NCBI GenBank assembly: GCA_964448405.1
Contig: CAYUVW010000007.1
Location: 1 to 62,408 of the forward strand
Length of the DNA: 62,408 bases
Direction: 5' to 3'
Source of the DNA: DAORHV01 sp964448405
GTDB lineage: Bacteria > Patescibacteriota > Gracilibacteria > Peribacterales > Peribacteraceae
A program made the position numbers and the translations under genes. This document shows, piece by piece, positions 35,235 through 43,831 of the stretch. The notes beneath the pieces are model-generated. The model searched no databases. It was not told the origin of the DNA and saw only the letters and a program-made list of their open reading frames with translations. Every line of letters starts with the position of its first letter. Position 1 is the stretch's first letter.

Positions 35235-36377
35235 ATGGTTCCAGAATTTCGCATCGGCGAGCCAATTCTCAACGGCCATCACGATGCCAAGCGCCTAACG
35301 TTGGCCAAGCATGCGAAAGACACGTGCGGCTTGGTCGTGGAAGGCGATGAGTCGATGTTGCAACTTATTGATGACGTGGCGCTCTTCGCCCCGGAGCGCG
35401 ACATGATTCTCCTGCTGCTCGGGGAAACCGGCACCGGAAAAGAGCTGTTTGCCCAAGCTGTGCATCGTTTTTCCGGACAACATGAAAAAGGACCATTCGT
35501 TGCACAGAACTGCGCAGGAATGAACGACAGCCTTATTGAAAGCGAGGTGTTCGGCCACGAAAAGGGTGCCTTCACCGGTGCTTCCGGCAAGCGTGCCGGA
35601 GCGCTTGGGCAAATCGTTGCCGGCGGAACAGTGTTTCTTGATGAAATCGGCGATCTGTCTCCACGAGGCCAAGCCATGTTGCTGCGTGTATTGGAAGACC
35701 GGCAGCTCAAAGGAGTCGGATCGGACAAGCCGCAGCATATTGAAGGGGGGATTGTCTGCGCCACGAATGCCGATATAGCTGGCATGGTCCGTGACGGCTC
35801 GTTTCGATTGGATTTGCGTCAACGGCTGCAGCCGCTTGTCATACCGCCGTTCCGCAAGCGTGCTGAACCACACCGACATGCTGTGATTTCACACATATTC
35901 GAAACACTTGTGAAAACCAAAGGAGCCGATTCTGTCGCAGTACAGCCGGAAGCGATGCGGTTTCTCTTGGATCACCCCACGCCCGGCAATGTGCGCGAAA
36001 TTCGTGACGGCGCACGCAAGGCGCTGTTGTATGCCATGCGGGATCGACAGGGCGAGCAACCGACTGTAACGCTCGGCACCATGCAGCGCGCAATGTTCGA
36101 CAATGCCTCCGCTCACGCACCGCAAGATGCATCCGAGGTTTTCGTGCGACCAGGGTTACGCGTGCTTGCTCCCGCGAATTCAGATCATGTCACCATCGTT
36201 CTCACGCCATCACTCATCGAAAACCCTGAAATTCTCAGACTGGTGCATGTCGCTGTCGCCGCAGGCGTTATGCGACATGCTGATTCGCAAAGCGACGGTG
36301 CAAGAATGCTCGGTTGTACGCGTGGAACCCTGAGATCACTCCTGAAAGAAGCTGGTCTACTAACGGACAAAGAATAG
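35235..36377 (+). CDS. Sigma-54-activator-like AAA+ protein with HTH
   Basis: 380 aa. Sigma-54-interaction AAA+ domain: Walker A GETGTGKE (63-70), the sigma-54-contacting GAFTGA loop (111-116), Walker B VFLDEIGD (133-140), GIVCATNADI sensor and arginine-rich RLDLRQRL; then a Fis-like C-terminal helix-turn-helix (ARMLGCTRGTLRSLLKEAG). There is no receiver domain; the N-terminal 40 residues are short. These proteins remodel sigma-54 holoenzyme, yet sigma-54 is generally absent from CPR genomes, so partner and role are open. Directly upstream of dnaK. Confidence 0.85.
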   Translation: MVPEFRIGEPILNGHHDAKRLTLAKHAKDTCGLVVEGDESMLQLIDDVALFAPERDMILLLLGETGTGKELFAQAVHRFSGQHEKGPFVAQNCAGMNDSLIESEVFGHEKGAFTGASGKRAGALGQIVAGGTVFLDEIGDLSPRGQAMLLRVLEDRQLKGVGSDKPQHIEGGIVCATNADIAGMVRDGSFRLDLRQRLQPLVIPPFRKRAEPHRHAVISHIFETLVKTKGADSVAVQPEAMRFLLDHPTPGNVREIRDGARKALLYAMRDRQGEQPTVTLGTMQRAMFDNASAHAPQDASEVFVRPGLRVLAPANSDHVTIVLTPSLIENPEILRLVHVAVAAGVMRHADSQSDGARMLGCTRGTLRSLLKEAGLLTDKE

Positions 36378-36379
36378 TA

Positions 36380-36408
36380 TTGACCGGGCGTCATTGGCAC
36401 TCTAGACT
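36380..36408 (+). promoter_or_regulatory. dnaK promoter
   Basis: -35 TTGACC (36380-36385), 17-nt spacer, -10 TAGACT (36403-36408). The -10 lies within the spacer of the CIRCE element, so repressor binding would block RNA polymerase. Confidence 0.85.
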
Positions 36409-36420
36409 AGAGAGTGCTAA
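36394..36420 (+). promoter_or_regulatory. CIRCE operator (HrcA-binding)
   Basis: TTGGCACTC-N9-GAGTGCTAA matches CIRCE (TTAGCACTC-N9-GAGTGCTAA) with a single mismatch in the left arm. Known HrcA-controlled heat-shock operator, overlapping the -10 box. Confidence 0.9.
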
Positions 36421-36440
36421 TTCCCGTACCACACTTTTCT

Positions 36441-38384
36441 ATGTCCAAGATCATCGGAATCGACCTCGGCACCACCAACTCGTGTGTCGCCGTCATCGAA
36501 GGAGGAGTGCCTCAGGTCATCTCCAACAGCGAGGGTAGCAATACCACGCCGTCGGTTGCCGGCTTTAAAGACAACGAAGTCGTCATCGGCATCGCCGCGA
36601 AGCGCCAGGCCGTGACCAACCCAAAGAACACCATCTTCTCGGCGAAGCGCTTTATTGGTAAGCGTTTCGATGAAGTCAAAAACGACGCCAAGCACATGCC
36701 GTTTGAAGTGAAGGGCGGCAAGGAAGGGCGGGCTGTCATTTCCGTGAACGGCAAAGAAATGTTCCCACAGGAAATCAGCGCCAAGGTGCTCATGAAACTG
36801 AAGAAGGACGCCGAGGCCTATTTGGGTCAACCCGTTACCAAGGCGGTCATCACCGTGCCTGCATACTTCGACGACAACCAGCGCCAGGCCACCAAGGAAG
36901 CCGGCGAAATCGCTGGCTTGGAAGTGGTGCGCATCATCAATGAGCCGACCGCCGCAACACTTGCGTACGGTCTGGATAAAAAGAAAGAAGAGAAAGTGAT
37001 CGTCTACGACTTGGGAGGAGGAACGTTCGACGTTACGGTTCTTGAAATTTCCGGCGATGGACACTTCGAGGTGCAGTCGACAAACGGCGACACGCACTTG
37101 GGTGGAGACGACTTTGACCAGGTGATCGTGGAATGGCTCCTGAGTGAATTTAAGAAGGATCAAGGAATCGATCTTTCCGGCGATAAGATTGCACTGCAGC
37201 GTCTGCGCGAGGCTGCCGAGAAAGCCAAAATTGAATTGAGTTCCACCACGGAAACCGAAATCAACCTGCCGTTCATCACAGCCGATGCAACAGGCCCAAA
37301 GCACTTGAACCTCAAGTTTTCACGCGCGAAGTTGGAAGCACTGGTGTCCGACCTTATCGAGCGCACCGCCAAACCGTGTTTGGATGCCTTGAAGGATGCC
37401 GGCCTCTCGAAGAGTGACATTCATGAAGTCGTGCTGGTCGGAGGCATGACACGCATGCCGGCCGTACAAGCGAAAGTGAAAGATTTGTTCGGCAAGGAAC
37501 CGCACAAAGGCGTAAACCCCGACGAAGTGGTGGCAATCGGTGCTGCCATTCAAGCAGGTCAAATCGGCGGCGATATCAACCGCGATATCACCATCGTGGA
37601 CGTAATTCCGCTGTCCGTCGGCATCGAGACACTGGGTGGTGTGGCCACCAAGGTCATTGAGCGCAATACACGCATCCCTACAAGTAAGAGCCAGGTCTTT
37701 TCGACTGCAGCCGACAATCAGACATCGGTGGAAATTAACGTCGTGCAAGGTGAACGTGAAATGGCAGCCGACAACAAGTCACTGGGTCGTTTCATCTTGG
37801 ATGGCATTCTGAATGCACCGCGCGGCATGCCGCAGATCGAAGTAACATTCGACATCGACACCAACGGTTTACTGCATGTGAAAGCCAAAGACAAAGGCAC
37901 GGGTAAGGAGCAGCACATCAGCATTCAAGGCTCGACCGGTCTTAGCAAAGATGAAGTCGAGAAGATGAAAAAGGACGCCGAAGTGAACGCCGAAGCCGAT
38001 AAACTGAAGCGTGAAAAAATCGACGCGCGCAACACCGCGGATGCACTCATCTTCAATCTGGAAAAGCAGATGCGCGAGCACGACGCTAAAATCCCAGACG
38101 AGGTGAAGAAGAAGGTGAACAACAAGATGAACGAATTGCGCGACCTGCTGAAGAAGGAGGACGCCACTGCCGAGGAGTTGAAGAAGGCCACCGAAGCACT
38201 GGCCACCGATGCACAGGAAATCGGCAAGGTCGTCTACGAAGAGGCGCAGAAAAAGGCGGCTGCTGAAGCCAAAGCTGACGGCAAGGATGGCAAGAAAGAT
38301 GATGTCGTGGACGCCGAAGTCGTGGACAAGGACAAAGACGACAAGGGCGATAAAGAAGGCGGCAAAGGCAAAAAGAAGAAGTAG
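36441..38384 (+). CDS. dnaK: Chaperone DnaK (Hsp70)
   Basis: 647 aa. ATPase domain starts KIIGIDLGTTNSCVAVIEGG, with NEPTAATLAYGLD, YDLGGGTFDVT and VLVGGMTRMP; peptide-binding domain with VIERNTRIPTSKSQ and HVKAKDKGTGKE; lid and a C-terminal Lys/Asp-rich tail. An upstream in-frame GTG at 36414 lies inside CIRCE and would add nine residues not seen in DnaK, so ATG 36441 is used. Folds nascent and damaged proteins with DnaJ and GrpE. The partners grpE, dnaJ and hrcA are not beside it. Confidence 0.97.
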   Translation: MSKIIGIDLGTTNSCVAVIEGGVPQVISNSEGSNTTPSVAGFKDNEVVIGIAAKRQAVTNPKNTIFSAKRFIGKRFDEVKNDAKHMPFEVKGGKEGRAVISVNGKEMFPQEISAKVLMKLKKDAEAYLGQPVTKAVITVPAYFDDNQRQATKEAGEIAGLEVVRIINEPTAATLAYGLDKKKEEKVIVYDLGGGTFDVTVLEISGDGHFEVQSTNGDTHLGGDDFDQVIVEWLLSEFKKDQGIDLSGDKIALQRLREAAEKAKIELSSTTETEINLPFITADATGPKHLNLKFSRAKLEALVSDLIERTAKPCLDALKDAGLSKSDIHEVVLVGGMTRMPAVQAKVKDLFGKEPHKGVNPDEVVAIGAAIQAGQIGGDINRDITIVDVIPLSVGIETLGGVATKVIERNTRIPTSKSQVFSTAADNQTSVEINVVQGEREMAADNKSLGRFILDGILNAPRGMPQIEVTFDIDTNGLLHVKAKDKGTGKEQHISIQGSTGLSKDEVEKMKKDAEVNAEADKLKREKIDARNTADALIFNLEKQMREHDAKIPDEVKKKVNNKMNELRDLLKKEDATAEELKKATEALATDAQEIGKVVYEEAQKKAAAEAKADGKDGKKDDVVDAEVVDKDKDDKGDKEGGKGKKKK

Positions 38385-38419
38385 CCCGATGCATTTCTTG
38401 ACGTCCGACGCGAAGTTTC

Positions 38420-38425
38420 TAGCAT
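38420..38425 (+). promoter_or_regulatory. -10 box TAGCAT before the 38435 gene
   Basis: TAGCAT, 9 nt before ATG 38435. Confidence 0.4.
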
Positions 38426-38434
38426 GGTCACGCA

Positions 38435-39040
38435 ATGGCAGTCGCCACGCCGCAACTTTCGCGCACAGTACAAAACGCCATCCGATACTCGAATGCGGTC
38501 AGCGAGCAAATCGTACAACAGCCGCAGTTCGGCTTGTTACGGGCTCGCATTGTTCAATTGTTTTTAGAAGAAAACCGCACGTCAGAGCAAATCGCCAGGG
38601 AAGTGGAGCCAGATATGGGGCTTAATCCCGGTATAACCATTGCAACGGCATCGAGCATTATCAGGCAAGTTCTGCGCACTTTGGTCGACGATGAGTCGCG
38701 GGGCGAAGTACACAGCGTTTTTCACGCCAATGCATTGGAGCGCCGCCGCGAGGACATTGACGGTGCTCGCGATAAATGGATGCTTGAGCAAGGCTACAAA
38801 GTGTGGTCGGAGGCCGAGGACGTTTATTTCTTGGAGCTTATCGCCCGACCCGACATGAAACGTGGGACATCGGACATTTGCAACCACAAGAAAATTGCCG
38901 AGGCCATGTGTGCAAGATTCGGAGCAGGAACATTCGATGCGGACGCATGCAGAAGGCACCTGGAGTCCATTCGGAGAATCGGACACGTCCCCCAAAGCAA
39001 GGTGCCTAGAAAACGCAAAGGTGCTGATACGGAAGCTTAG
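38435..39040 (+). CDS. Hypothetical protein, possibly DNA-binding
   Basis: 201 aa; family not recognised. An N-terminal helical part (ARIVQLFLEENRTSEQIAREVEPDM) looks like a helix-turn-helix, and the C-terminal RFGAGTFDADACRRHLESIRR resembles a Myb/SANT-like helix set; the end is Lys/Arg-rich (RKRKG). Probably a nucleic-acid-binding regulator (inference). Its 3' end overlaps the next minus-strand stop by 4 nt. Confidence 0.65.
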   Translation: MAVATPQLSRTVQNAIRYSNAVSEQIVQQPQFGLLRARIVQLFLEENRTSEQIAREVEPDMGLNPGITIATASSIIRQVLRTLVDDESRGEVHSVFHANALERRREDIDGARDKWMLEQGYKVWSEAEDVYFLELIARPDMKRGTSDICNHKKIAEAMCARFGAGTFDADACRRHLESIRRIGHVPQSKVPRKRKGADTEA

Positions 39041-39426
39041 CGGGCGGGCGTAGCAGTTGGACCAAACAAGTTGTTGGTAGCACTCAGGAATGCACGAGCC
39101 GGCGTGGTCACCACGCCAGGCAACTGTGCCCCAAGACGCTCTGCGCCGAGTGTAGCCAGACGGTGCGACTGCGTACCCGGCCAGTTCAAAATGTCGCGAC
39201 CTCTTCCTGCTGGAGCGAGATTGGCAAGCTGTTGAGTAAGACCAAGGTGGTGGGCCCCGGCCAGCGTGGCACCAATACTGAGCACACTAAGAGCTGACTG
39301 AATGGGGTGACGAACAACGCCGCTGACAAAACGGCCGAGTGCACGGCCGGGGGCCTTCAAAATGCGAGCGGTCACACTTTCACGACCTGCTTCGGGAGCG
39401 TATTCAACGGAGGCTGCGGTAGACAT
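39037..39426 (-). CDS. Hypothetical protein, 129 aa
   Basis: No family recognised. A weakly hydrophobic middle segment (IQSALSVLSIGATLAGAHHL) may be a membrane helix, flanked by Arg/Ala-rich parts. Followed downstream by the convergent 38435 gene. Lies in a minus-strand group with the 39447 and gap genes, 20 nt from the former, so possibly co-transcribed. Confidence 0.7.
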   Translation of the reverse strand: MSTAASVEYAPEAGRESVTARILKAPGRALGRFVSGVVRHPIQSALSVLSIGATLAGAHHLGLTQQLANLAPAGRGRDILNWPGTQSHRLATLGAERLGAQLPGVVTTPARAFLSATNNLFGPTATPAR

Positions 39427-39446
39427 GGGGATGAGCGGGGAGGAAT

Positions 39447-39860
39447 TTAGCGCTTCTTGGACTTTGAGACATTGTTCTCTTCAAGGATCACGTGGCGGAT
39501 CACCGACATGGCTGCGATGGAATCCATCTGCTCATCGGTCAGGTTCGGCGATTGCAACGAAAGTTGAATGAGTGCCGACGTGCCACTGGCACCGATGGTA
39601 TAGAAGTACTCGGCCCAGGCCGGCTCGGAAACTTTGGAGAAGTCGAACTGCGGACCGTCCTTGCCGCCGCTTTTGATAAAAGTTTCCAATCCCGGAAGTT
39701 CGAAACGCGAATCTTTCATGCGGCGGGTAATCTCGGCCTCGCTCTCATAGGCGTCGATGGTCTCGATGACCGGTTTCCAGTTGCTCTTGAGCGCATCCGG
39801 AAGCTTCTCGAAGAGAAGGATTTCTTCGCGGACGAGGTAGAGCGGATTGTCGTTGGGCAT
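39447..39860 (-). CDS. Hypothetical protein, 137 aa
   Basis: Unrecognised soluble protein: acidic, with the N-terminal NPLYLVREEILLFEKLPDAL and a helical C-terminus rich in Gln/Ser ending SKSKKR. No membrane segment. Located 27 nt after gap on the same strand, consistent with one operon gap-39447-39037. Leader before it is C/T-rich with no Shine-Dalgarno. Confidence 0.75.
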   Translation of the reverse strand: MPNDNPLYLVREEILLFEKLPDALKSNWKPVIETIDAYESEAEITRRMKDSRFELPGLETFIKSGGKDGPQFDFSKVSEPAWAEYFYTIGASGTSALIQLSLQSPNLTDEQMDSIAAMSVIRHVILEENNVSKSKKR

Positions 39861-39887
39861 GGTCGGAAGGGGAGAGGAGGAAGCGGA

Positions 39888-40898
39888 TTACAGGCGCTCG
39901 GCGACATACTCACACAATTCGACCAGGCGGTTGGCATAACCCCACTCGTTGTCGTACCACGAGAAAGCCTTCACCATCTTTCCTTCGCCAGCCACCATGG
40001 TCAGGGGAGCGTCGATAATGGAGCTGCGAGCGTCGCCTACATAGTCCTTCTGGACCAACGGACGCTCCTCGTAGCCGAGAATGCCTTTCATTTTGCCCTC
40101 GGCTGCGGCCTTGAATGCGGCGTTCACGGCTTCCACGGTCGTGGCTTTCTTTACGATGACGGTAAGGTCAGTGATGCTACCGGTTGGCGTCGGGACGCGC
40201 AGCGAAATACCATTCATCTTGCCATTGAGTTCCGGGATGACGAGACCGATGGCTTTGGCGGCACCGGTGGAGCTGGGGACAATGTTGATGGCGGCGGCGC
40301 GGGCACGGCGCAGATCCTTGTGGGGCAGATCGAGCAGGTTCTGGTCGTTGGTGTAGCTATGGATGGTGTTCATGAGACCGTACTCAATGCCGAACGACTC
40401 ATGCAGCACCTTGGCCATGGGAGCCAAACAGTTCGTAGTGCACGATGCGTTGGAGATGACGTGCATGGTCTTGGGGTCGTAGGTCTCGTGGTTCACGCCG
40501 ATGCAGAACGTGCCGTCGGCCTTGTCCTTGCACGGAGCAGAGATGATGACCTTCCTGGCGCCGGCCTTCAGGTGAGCAGCGGCCGCCTCGCGGCCGGTGA
40601 AGAAGCCGGTGCACTCCAGAACAACGTCGACCTTCATATCTTTGTGCGGCAGCAGAGCGGGGTCTTTCTGAGCGGTGAGCAAAATCTCGCCGTAACCTTC
40701 GATCTTCAGCTTGTCCTTCGTGTGGCTCGCGTTACCGCGGAAGCGGCCATAGGTCGAGTCGAACTCGAACAAATGGGCCAGCGTGGGTCCGTCCGTCAGA
40801 TCGTTAATCAGCACCACCTTCATGTCCGGGTGCTTCTCGAGCACAATGCGAAGTGCCTGACGTCCGATGCGGCCGAAGCCGTTAATCGCAAGATTCAT
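39888..40898 (-). CDS. gap: Glyceraldehyde-3-phosphate dehydrogenase
   Basis: 336 aa, standard length. NAD-binding NGFGRIGRQALR at the start, catalytic Cys in SNASCTTNCLAPMAKV, the conserved IHSYTNDQNLLDLPHKD, and C-terminal SWYDNEWGYANRLVEL. Interconverts glyceraldehyde-3-phosphate and 1,3-bisphosphoglycerate in glycolysis. A 475-aa plus-strand frame here is an antisense shadow. A TACACT box lies upstream (40930-40935), with a pyrimidine-rich leader of about 31 nt. Confidence 0.97.
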   Translation of the reverse strand: MNLAINGFGRIGRQALRIVLEKHPDMKVVLINDLTDGPTLAHLFEFDSTYGRFRGNASHTKDKLKIEGYGEILLTAQKDPALLPHKDMKVDVVLECTGFFTGREAAAAHLKAGARKVIISAPCKDKADGTFCIGVNHETYDPKTMHVISNASCTTNCLAPMAKVLHESFGIEYGLMNTIHSYTNDQNLLDLPHKDLRRARAAAINIVPSSTGAAKAIGLVIPELNGKMNGISLRVPTPTGSITDLTVIVKKATTVEAVNAAFKAAAEGKMKGILGYEERPLVQKDYVGDARSSIIDAPLTMVAGEGKMVKAFSWYDNEWGYANRLVELCEYVAERL

Positions 40899-40929
40899 AC
40901 GAAGAAGGGAATGAAATGAATTACGGGTA

Positions 40930-40935
40930 AGTGTA
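40930..40935 (-). promoter_or_regulatory. -10 box TACACT for gap
   Basis: Minus-strand TACACT, 31 nt upstream of the gap ATG. No convincing -35. Confidence 0.4.
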
Positions 40936-41062
40936 TCAGTTTTGGTCGGCTATCCGGTCACAATTCGGTGAAGTTTCCTGCGGATTACGGCTTGAAAAGG
41001 TTCTTTGTGCTTCTTTTATTATACAATAATTTTACTATTATGGCAATATTTCTGGAAAACGC

Positions 41063-41890
41063 CTATTTCAGCTTTGAGTAGGTTTTTTGCATCAAAAGCG
41101 TGTCTTTTTCGAGCAACGGAGACTCGCAAACCACGGTTCCTTCGATTTTGCGCTTCTTCAGCACTGCAAGGAAATCAGTCCATTTGGCGTCGCTTTCCAA
41201 AAGGGGAAGGTGGTGCTTTTCGCCTTTCAGTCCGTAGGCAATCCCCGAGAAGTGCATATGTACGTGCTTCAGTGCTGCTTTGCCGAGGTACGTTTGATAG
41301 GTATCGAACATTTCGTTCCACTCCGCAGTGGAATTAATGAGTCCGTTATAGCGCGCATGCAAGTGCGCCGGATCAATGACAGGGTAAATGCCGAATTCCT
41401 TACTGACGATCAGTACCTCTTCCAGCGTTCCAAACTGCGATTGCTTACCCATGGTTTCGTAGCCAAGGTTCACATCCGGAAAGAAGCGCTTTTTCTGCTT
41501 CATGATGTCGGCCGTAGCGCGTTTTACGTTTTCCAGTGCGTCTTTGGGGTCGGAACCCTGGTAGAACGCGGCATGCACGCAAACGGATTTTGCGCCGGCA
41601 AGTTGAGCCATGGCTAAAGCATCTAAAATACGACGTTTACTGGCGGCCATTTTCTCTGGTTCCTTGGTGTTCAGGTTGATGAAGTACGGTGCGTGAACAG
41701 TAAGGTACATGCCCAGTTCTTCGGATGTTTTGCGAATGAGCGCCATGCGCTCGGGGTTCACCGGAACGCGCTGCACCCATTCCATTTCCATAGCTGTAAT
41801 GCCAAGTTTGTTGGCATGCTTCAGCCCCTCGACGGTTCCGCCGGAACCAGGAGTGGAGAGTGGAACGCCAGCAACGGCAAAGTGCAGCAT
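41063..41890 (-). CDS. Endonuclease IV-like/xylose-isomerase-fold TIM barrel
   Basis: 275 aa from ATG 41890, 7 nt after a TACAAT box; ATG 41899 would add three residues. AP-endonuclease family 2 TIM barrel with metal-ligand-like motifs: VHAPYFINL, VHAAFYQGSD, LGYETMGKQSQFGTLEEVL, DPAHLHARYNG, HMHFSG and CESPLLEKD. Related to Nfo, which cuts DNA at abasic sites, but sequence alone leaves sugar isomerase-like functions possible. Divergent from cca. Confidence 0.8.
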   Translation of the reverse strand: MLHFAVAGVPLSTPGSGGTVEGLKHANKLGITAMEMEWVQRVPVNPERMALIRKTSEELGMYLTVHAPYFINLNTKEPEKMAASKRRILDALAMAQLAGAKSVCVHAAFYQGSDPKDALENVKRATADIMKQKKRFFPDVNLGYETMGKQSQFGTLEEVLIVSKEFGIYPVIDPAHLHARYNGLINSTAEWNEMFDTYQTYLGKAALKHVHMHFSGIAYGLKGEKHHLPLLESDAKWTDFLAVLKKRKIEGTVVCESPLLEKDTLLMQKTYSKLK

Positions 41891-41897
41891 GACTGCC

Positions 41898-41903
41898 ATT
41901 GTA
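41898..41903 (-). promoter_or_regulatory. -10 box TACAAT for the TIM-barrel gene
   Basis: Minus-strand TACAAT, 7 nt before ATG 41890, only 5 nt from the opposing cca -10 box. Confidence 0.45.
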
Positions 41904-41908
41904 GATGC

Positions 41909-41914
41909 TAGTAT
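41909..41914 (+). promoter_or_regulatory. -10 box TAGTAT for cca
   Basis: TAGTAT, 6 nt before the GTG start at 41921. Confidence 0.45.
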
Positions 41915-41920
41915 TGGAGC

Positions 41921-43276
41921 GTGCCAATTGCCCGGGACATCATCGACCGCACGCTGAATTCCAAGCAGGGGAATGCAGGATACGATGTTGTGAGCATTCT
42001 TACCGATGCGGGATACGATGCATGGTGGGTAGGTGGCGGAGTGCGAGACATGCTGCTCGGCCATGTCCCAATCGATATCGACATCGCGACTTCTGCCATG
42101 CCCGCGCAAGTGGTAGCACTGTTTCCAAAGTCTGATGATTCGGCCGCAGCACTCGGAACCATTGTCGTCAGTCACAAAGGCACACGCTTTGAAATCACGA
42201 CCTTTCGTGAAGACGATCAAGCCTCCGACGGGCGTCACCCGGAGTCGGTGCGCTTCGGCACGCGAGAGCAGGATTCCGTCCGGCGCGATCTCACCGTAAA
42301 TGCGGTGTACTGGCAGCCGGTATCCCTGGAACTATTTGACCCTCACGGCGGTGAGCGCGATGCCAAAGAATTGTTAATCCGCTTTATTGGCGATCCTGGT
42401 GAGCGCATGCGCCACGACGCACTTCGCATGCTTCGCGCCATTCGTTTCCGCTCACTTTTGAACGGTCAATACCACCCCGACACGTACAAGGCGCTGCTCG
42501 CGAATGCCGAGCTTACGGCCAAGCTTTCCGGCAGCCGTCAGTTGGCCGAATTCGAGAAAATTCTCATGGGACCAAATGCCGATCGCGCATTGGAGGATTT
42601 GTGGGAAACCGGCATTCTGAAATATACCGTTCCCGAATTGTATGCCTGCAAAGGAGTGGCGCAGCCGGTCGAATTCCATGCCGAGGGCGACGTATGGGCG
42701 CATCTACGACAATGTGCCAAACACTTTACTGATGACCATGGACTAGATATCCGCTTGGCGGCGGTCTTTCACGATTGTGGCAAAGTGCAGACCTTCAGCG
42801 TGAAGGAACGCATCCGGTTCGATGATCACGCCCGGGTGTCTGCCGATCTGACCAAAGCCGTACTTTCGCGCATGCAAATCGAAGCGAAGCGCCGTGAAAA
42901 AATTTGTTGGCTGATCGCTCACCATATGATGATGGGCACATTTTTCGCAATTGATGAAGCGCGAAAAGCGCATTGGTACCACCACCCGTGGTTTTCAGAG
43001 CTATTGCAGCTTTTTTGGCTGGATATTGCCGGAACCGAGCCGTCCGATTTTGCCATGTTCGACAAGATTATCGATGACTACAATACATTTCTCGACAGCC
43101 ATCCGCGCCCGGCGAAGCCGCTGCTGACGGGCGAAGAGATTATGGAGTTGCTCGGCATTGGCCCCGGCGAAGAAGTTGGCCGTGTACTGAAGAAGCTGCA
43201 CGACGAGCAAACCGCCAAACGCATTACAAAAAAAGCCGAAGCGCGCGCATTCTTGCTCAAGCACCGCGGCGCATGA
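41921..43276 (+). CDS. cca: CCA-adding enzyme / tRNA nucleotidyltransferase with HD domain
   Basis: 451 aa with a GTG start. Class II nucleotidyltransferase head: AWWVGGGVRDMLLG, DIDIATSAMP (metal-binding Asp pair), RRDLTVNAVYW, GERMRHDALRMLRAIRFRS. A C-terminal HD domain (VFHDCGKVQTF) follows. Adds or repairs the CCA end of tRNAs. All four tRNAs here encode CCA, so its role is mainly repair (inference). Ends 4 nt into the next gene (ATGA). Confidence 0.93.
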   Translation: MPIARDIIDRTLNSKQGNAGYDVVSILTDAGYDAWWVGGGVRDMLLGHVPIDIDIATSAMPAQVVALFPKSDDSAAALGTIVVSHKGTRFEITTFREDDQASDGRHPESVRFGTREQDSVRRDLTVNAVYWQPVSLELFDPHGGERDAKELLIRFIGDPGERMRHDALRMLRAIRFRSLLNGQYHPDTYKALLANAELTAKLSGSRQLAEFEKILMGPNADRALEDLWETGILKYTVPELYACKGVAQPVEFHAEGDVWAHLRQCAKHFTDDHGLDIRLAAVFHDCGKVQTFSVKERIRFDDHARVSADLTKAVLSRMQIEAKRREKICWLIAHHMMMGTFFAIDEARKAHWYHHPWFSELLQLFWLDIAGTEPSDFAMFDKIIDDYNTFLDSHPRPAKPLLTGEEIMELLGIGPGEEVGRVLKKLHDEQTAKRITKKAEARAFLLKHRGA

Positions 43277-43821
43277 CTAAGCGCGTGTTTATCATTCACG
43301 GCTGGGGATCGGAACCGAATGCCGGCTGGCAGCCGTGGCTGAACAACGAATTGTCGCAGCGTGGATTTACGGTCCGAACACCCGCCATGCCGAATGCGCA
43401 ACACCCCAAACTGCACCGCTGGGTGGAGGAGCTCTCCAAGATGGTCGGCACACCCGATCGCGATTGTCATTTCGTCGGTCACAGCCTCGGCTGCGCTGCC
43501 ATCTTGCGCTACATTGAGTCGTTGCCCGAAGGTAGTCATACAGGAAACGTGGTGCTGGTGGCCGGCTTCATGGAAGATTTGGGCATTCCGGACATCGCGG
43601 AGTTCGTACATGCACCGTTCAATGACGAAGAAATCAACGACCGCGCCGCAACCATTTACAGCATTCATTCAGACGCCGATCCGTATATTTCCAACGACAA
43701 ATTCGGGCGACTGGACACAGTTTTCCGCACGAAGAAGATCATCGTGAAAGGCGGCGGGCATCTGAGCGGCGCCAACGGCTGTTACCAGTTGCCGGAAGCA
43801 CTGCAGGCACTATTGGAGTAG
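43273..43821 (+). CDS. Small serine hydrolase, RBBP9/YdeN-type alpha/beta hydrolase
   Basis: 182 aa. HGWGSEPNAGWQPWL near the N-terminus, nucleophile elbow GHSLGCAA, and C-terminal GGGHLSGANG with the catalytic His; the Asp is probably in SDADPYIS. Usual length for this family of soluble esterase-like proteins; substrate unknown. ATGA overlap with cca shows translational coupling, and TAGAGT before the next gene overlaps this stop region. Confidence 0.88.
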   Translation: MTKRVFIIHGWGSEPNAGWQPWLNNELSQRGFTVRTPAMPNAQHPKLHRWVEELSKMVGTPDRDCHFVGHSLGCAAILRYIESLPEGSHTGNVVLVAGFMEDLGIPDIAEFVHAPFNDEEINDRAATIYSIHSDADPYISNDKFGRLDTVFRTKKIIVKGGGHLSGANGCYQLPEALQALLE

Positions 43822-43824
43822 AGT
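43819..43824 (+). promoter_or_regulatory. -10 box TAGAGT before the FkbM gene
   Basis: TAGAGT includes the previous TAG stop and lies 7 nt before ATG 43832. Confidence 0.35.
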
Positions 43825-43831
43825 ACGGTCA

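Noticed and set aside
35124..35282. Earlier obg start
   Set aside because: The extension has no Obg similarity and overlaps the AAA+ gene on the other strand.
36414..36440. Earlier dnaK start (GTG 36414)
   Set aside because: It falls inside the CIRCE right arm, and DnaK proteins begin at the ATG 36441 sequence.
39492..40919. 475-aa plus-strand frame
   Set aside because: Antisense shadow of gap and the 39447 gene, which have clear homology.
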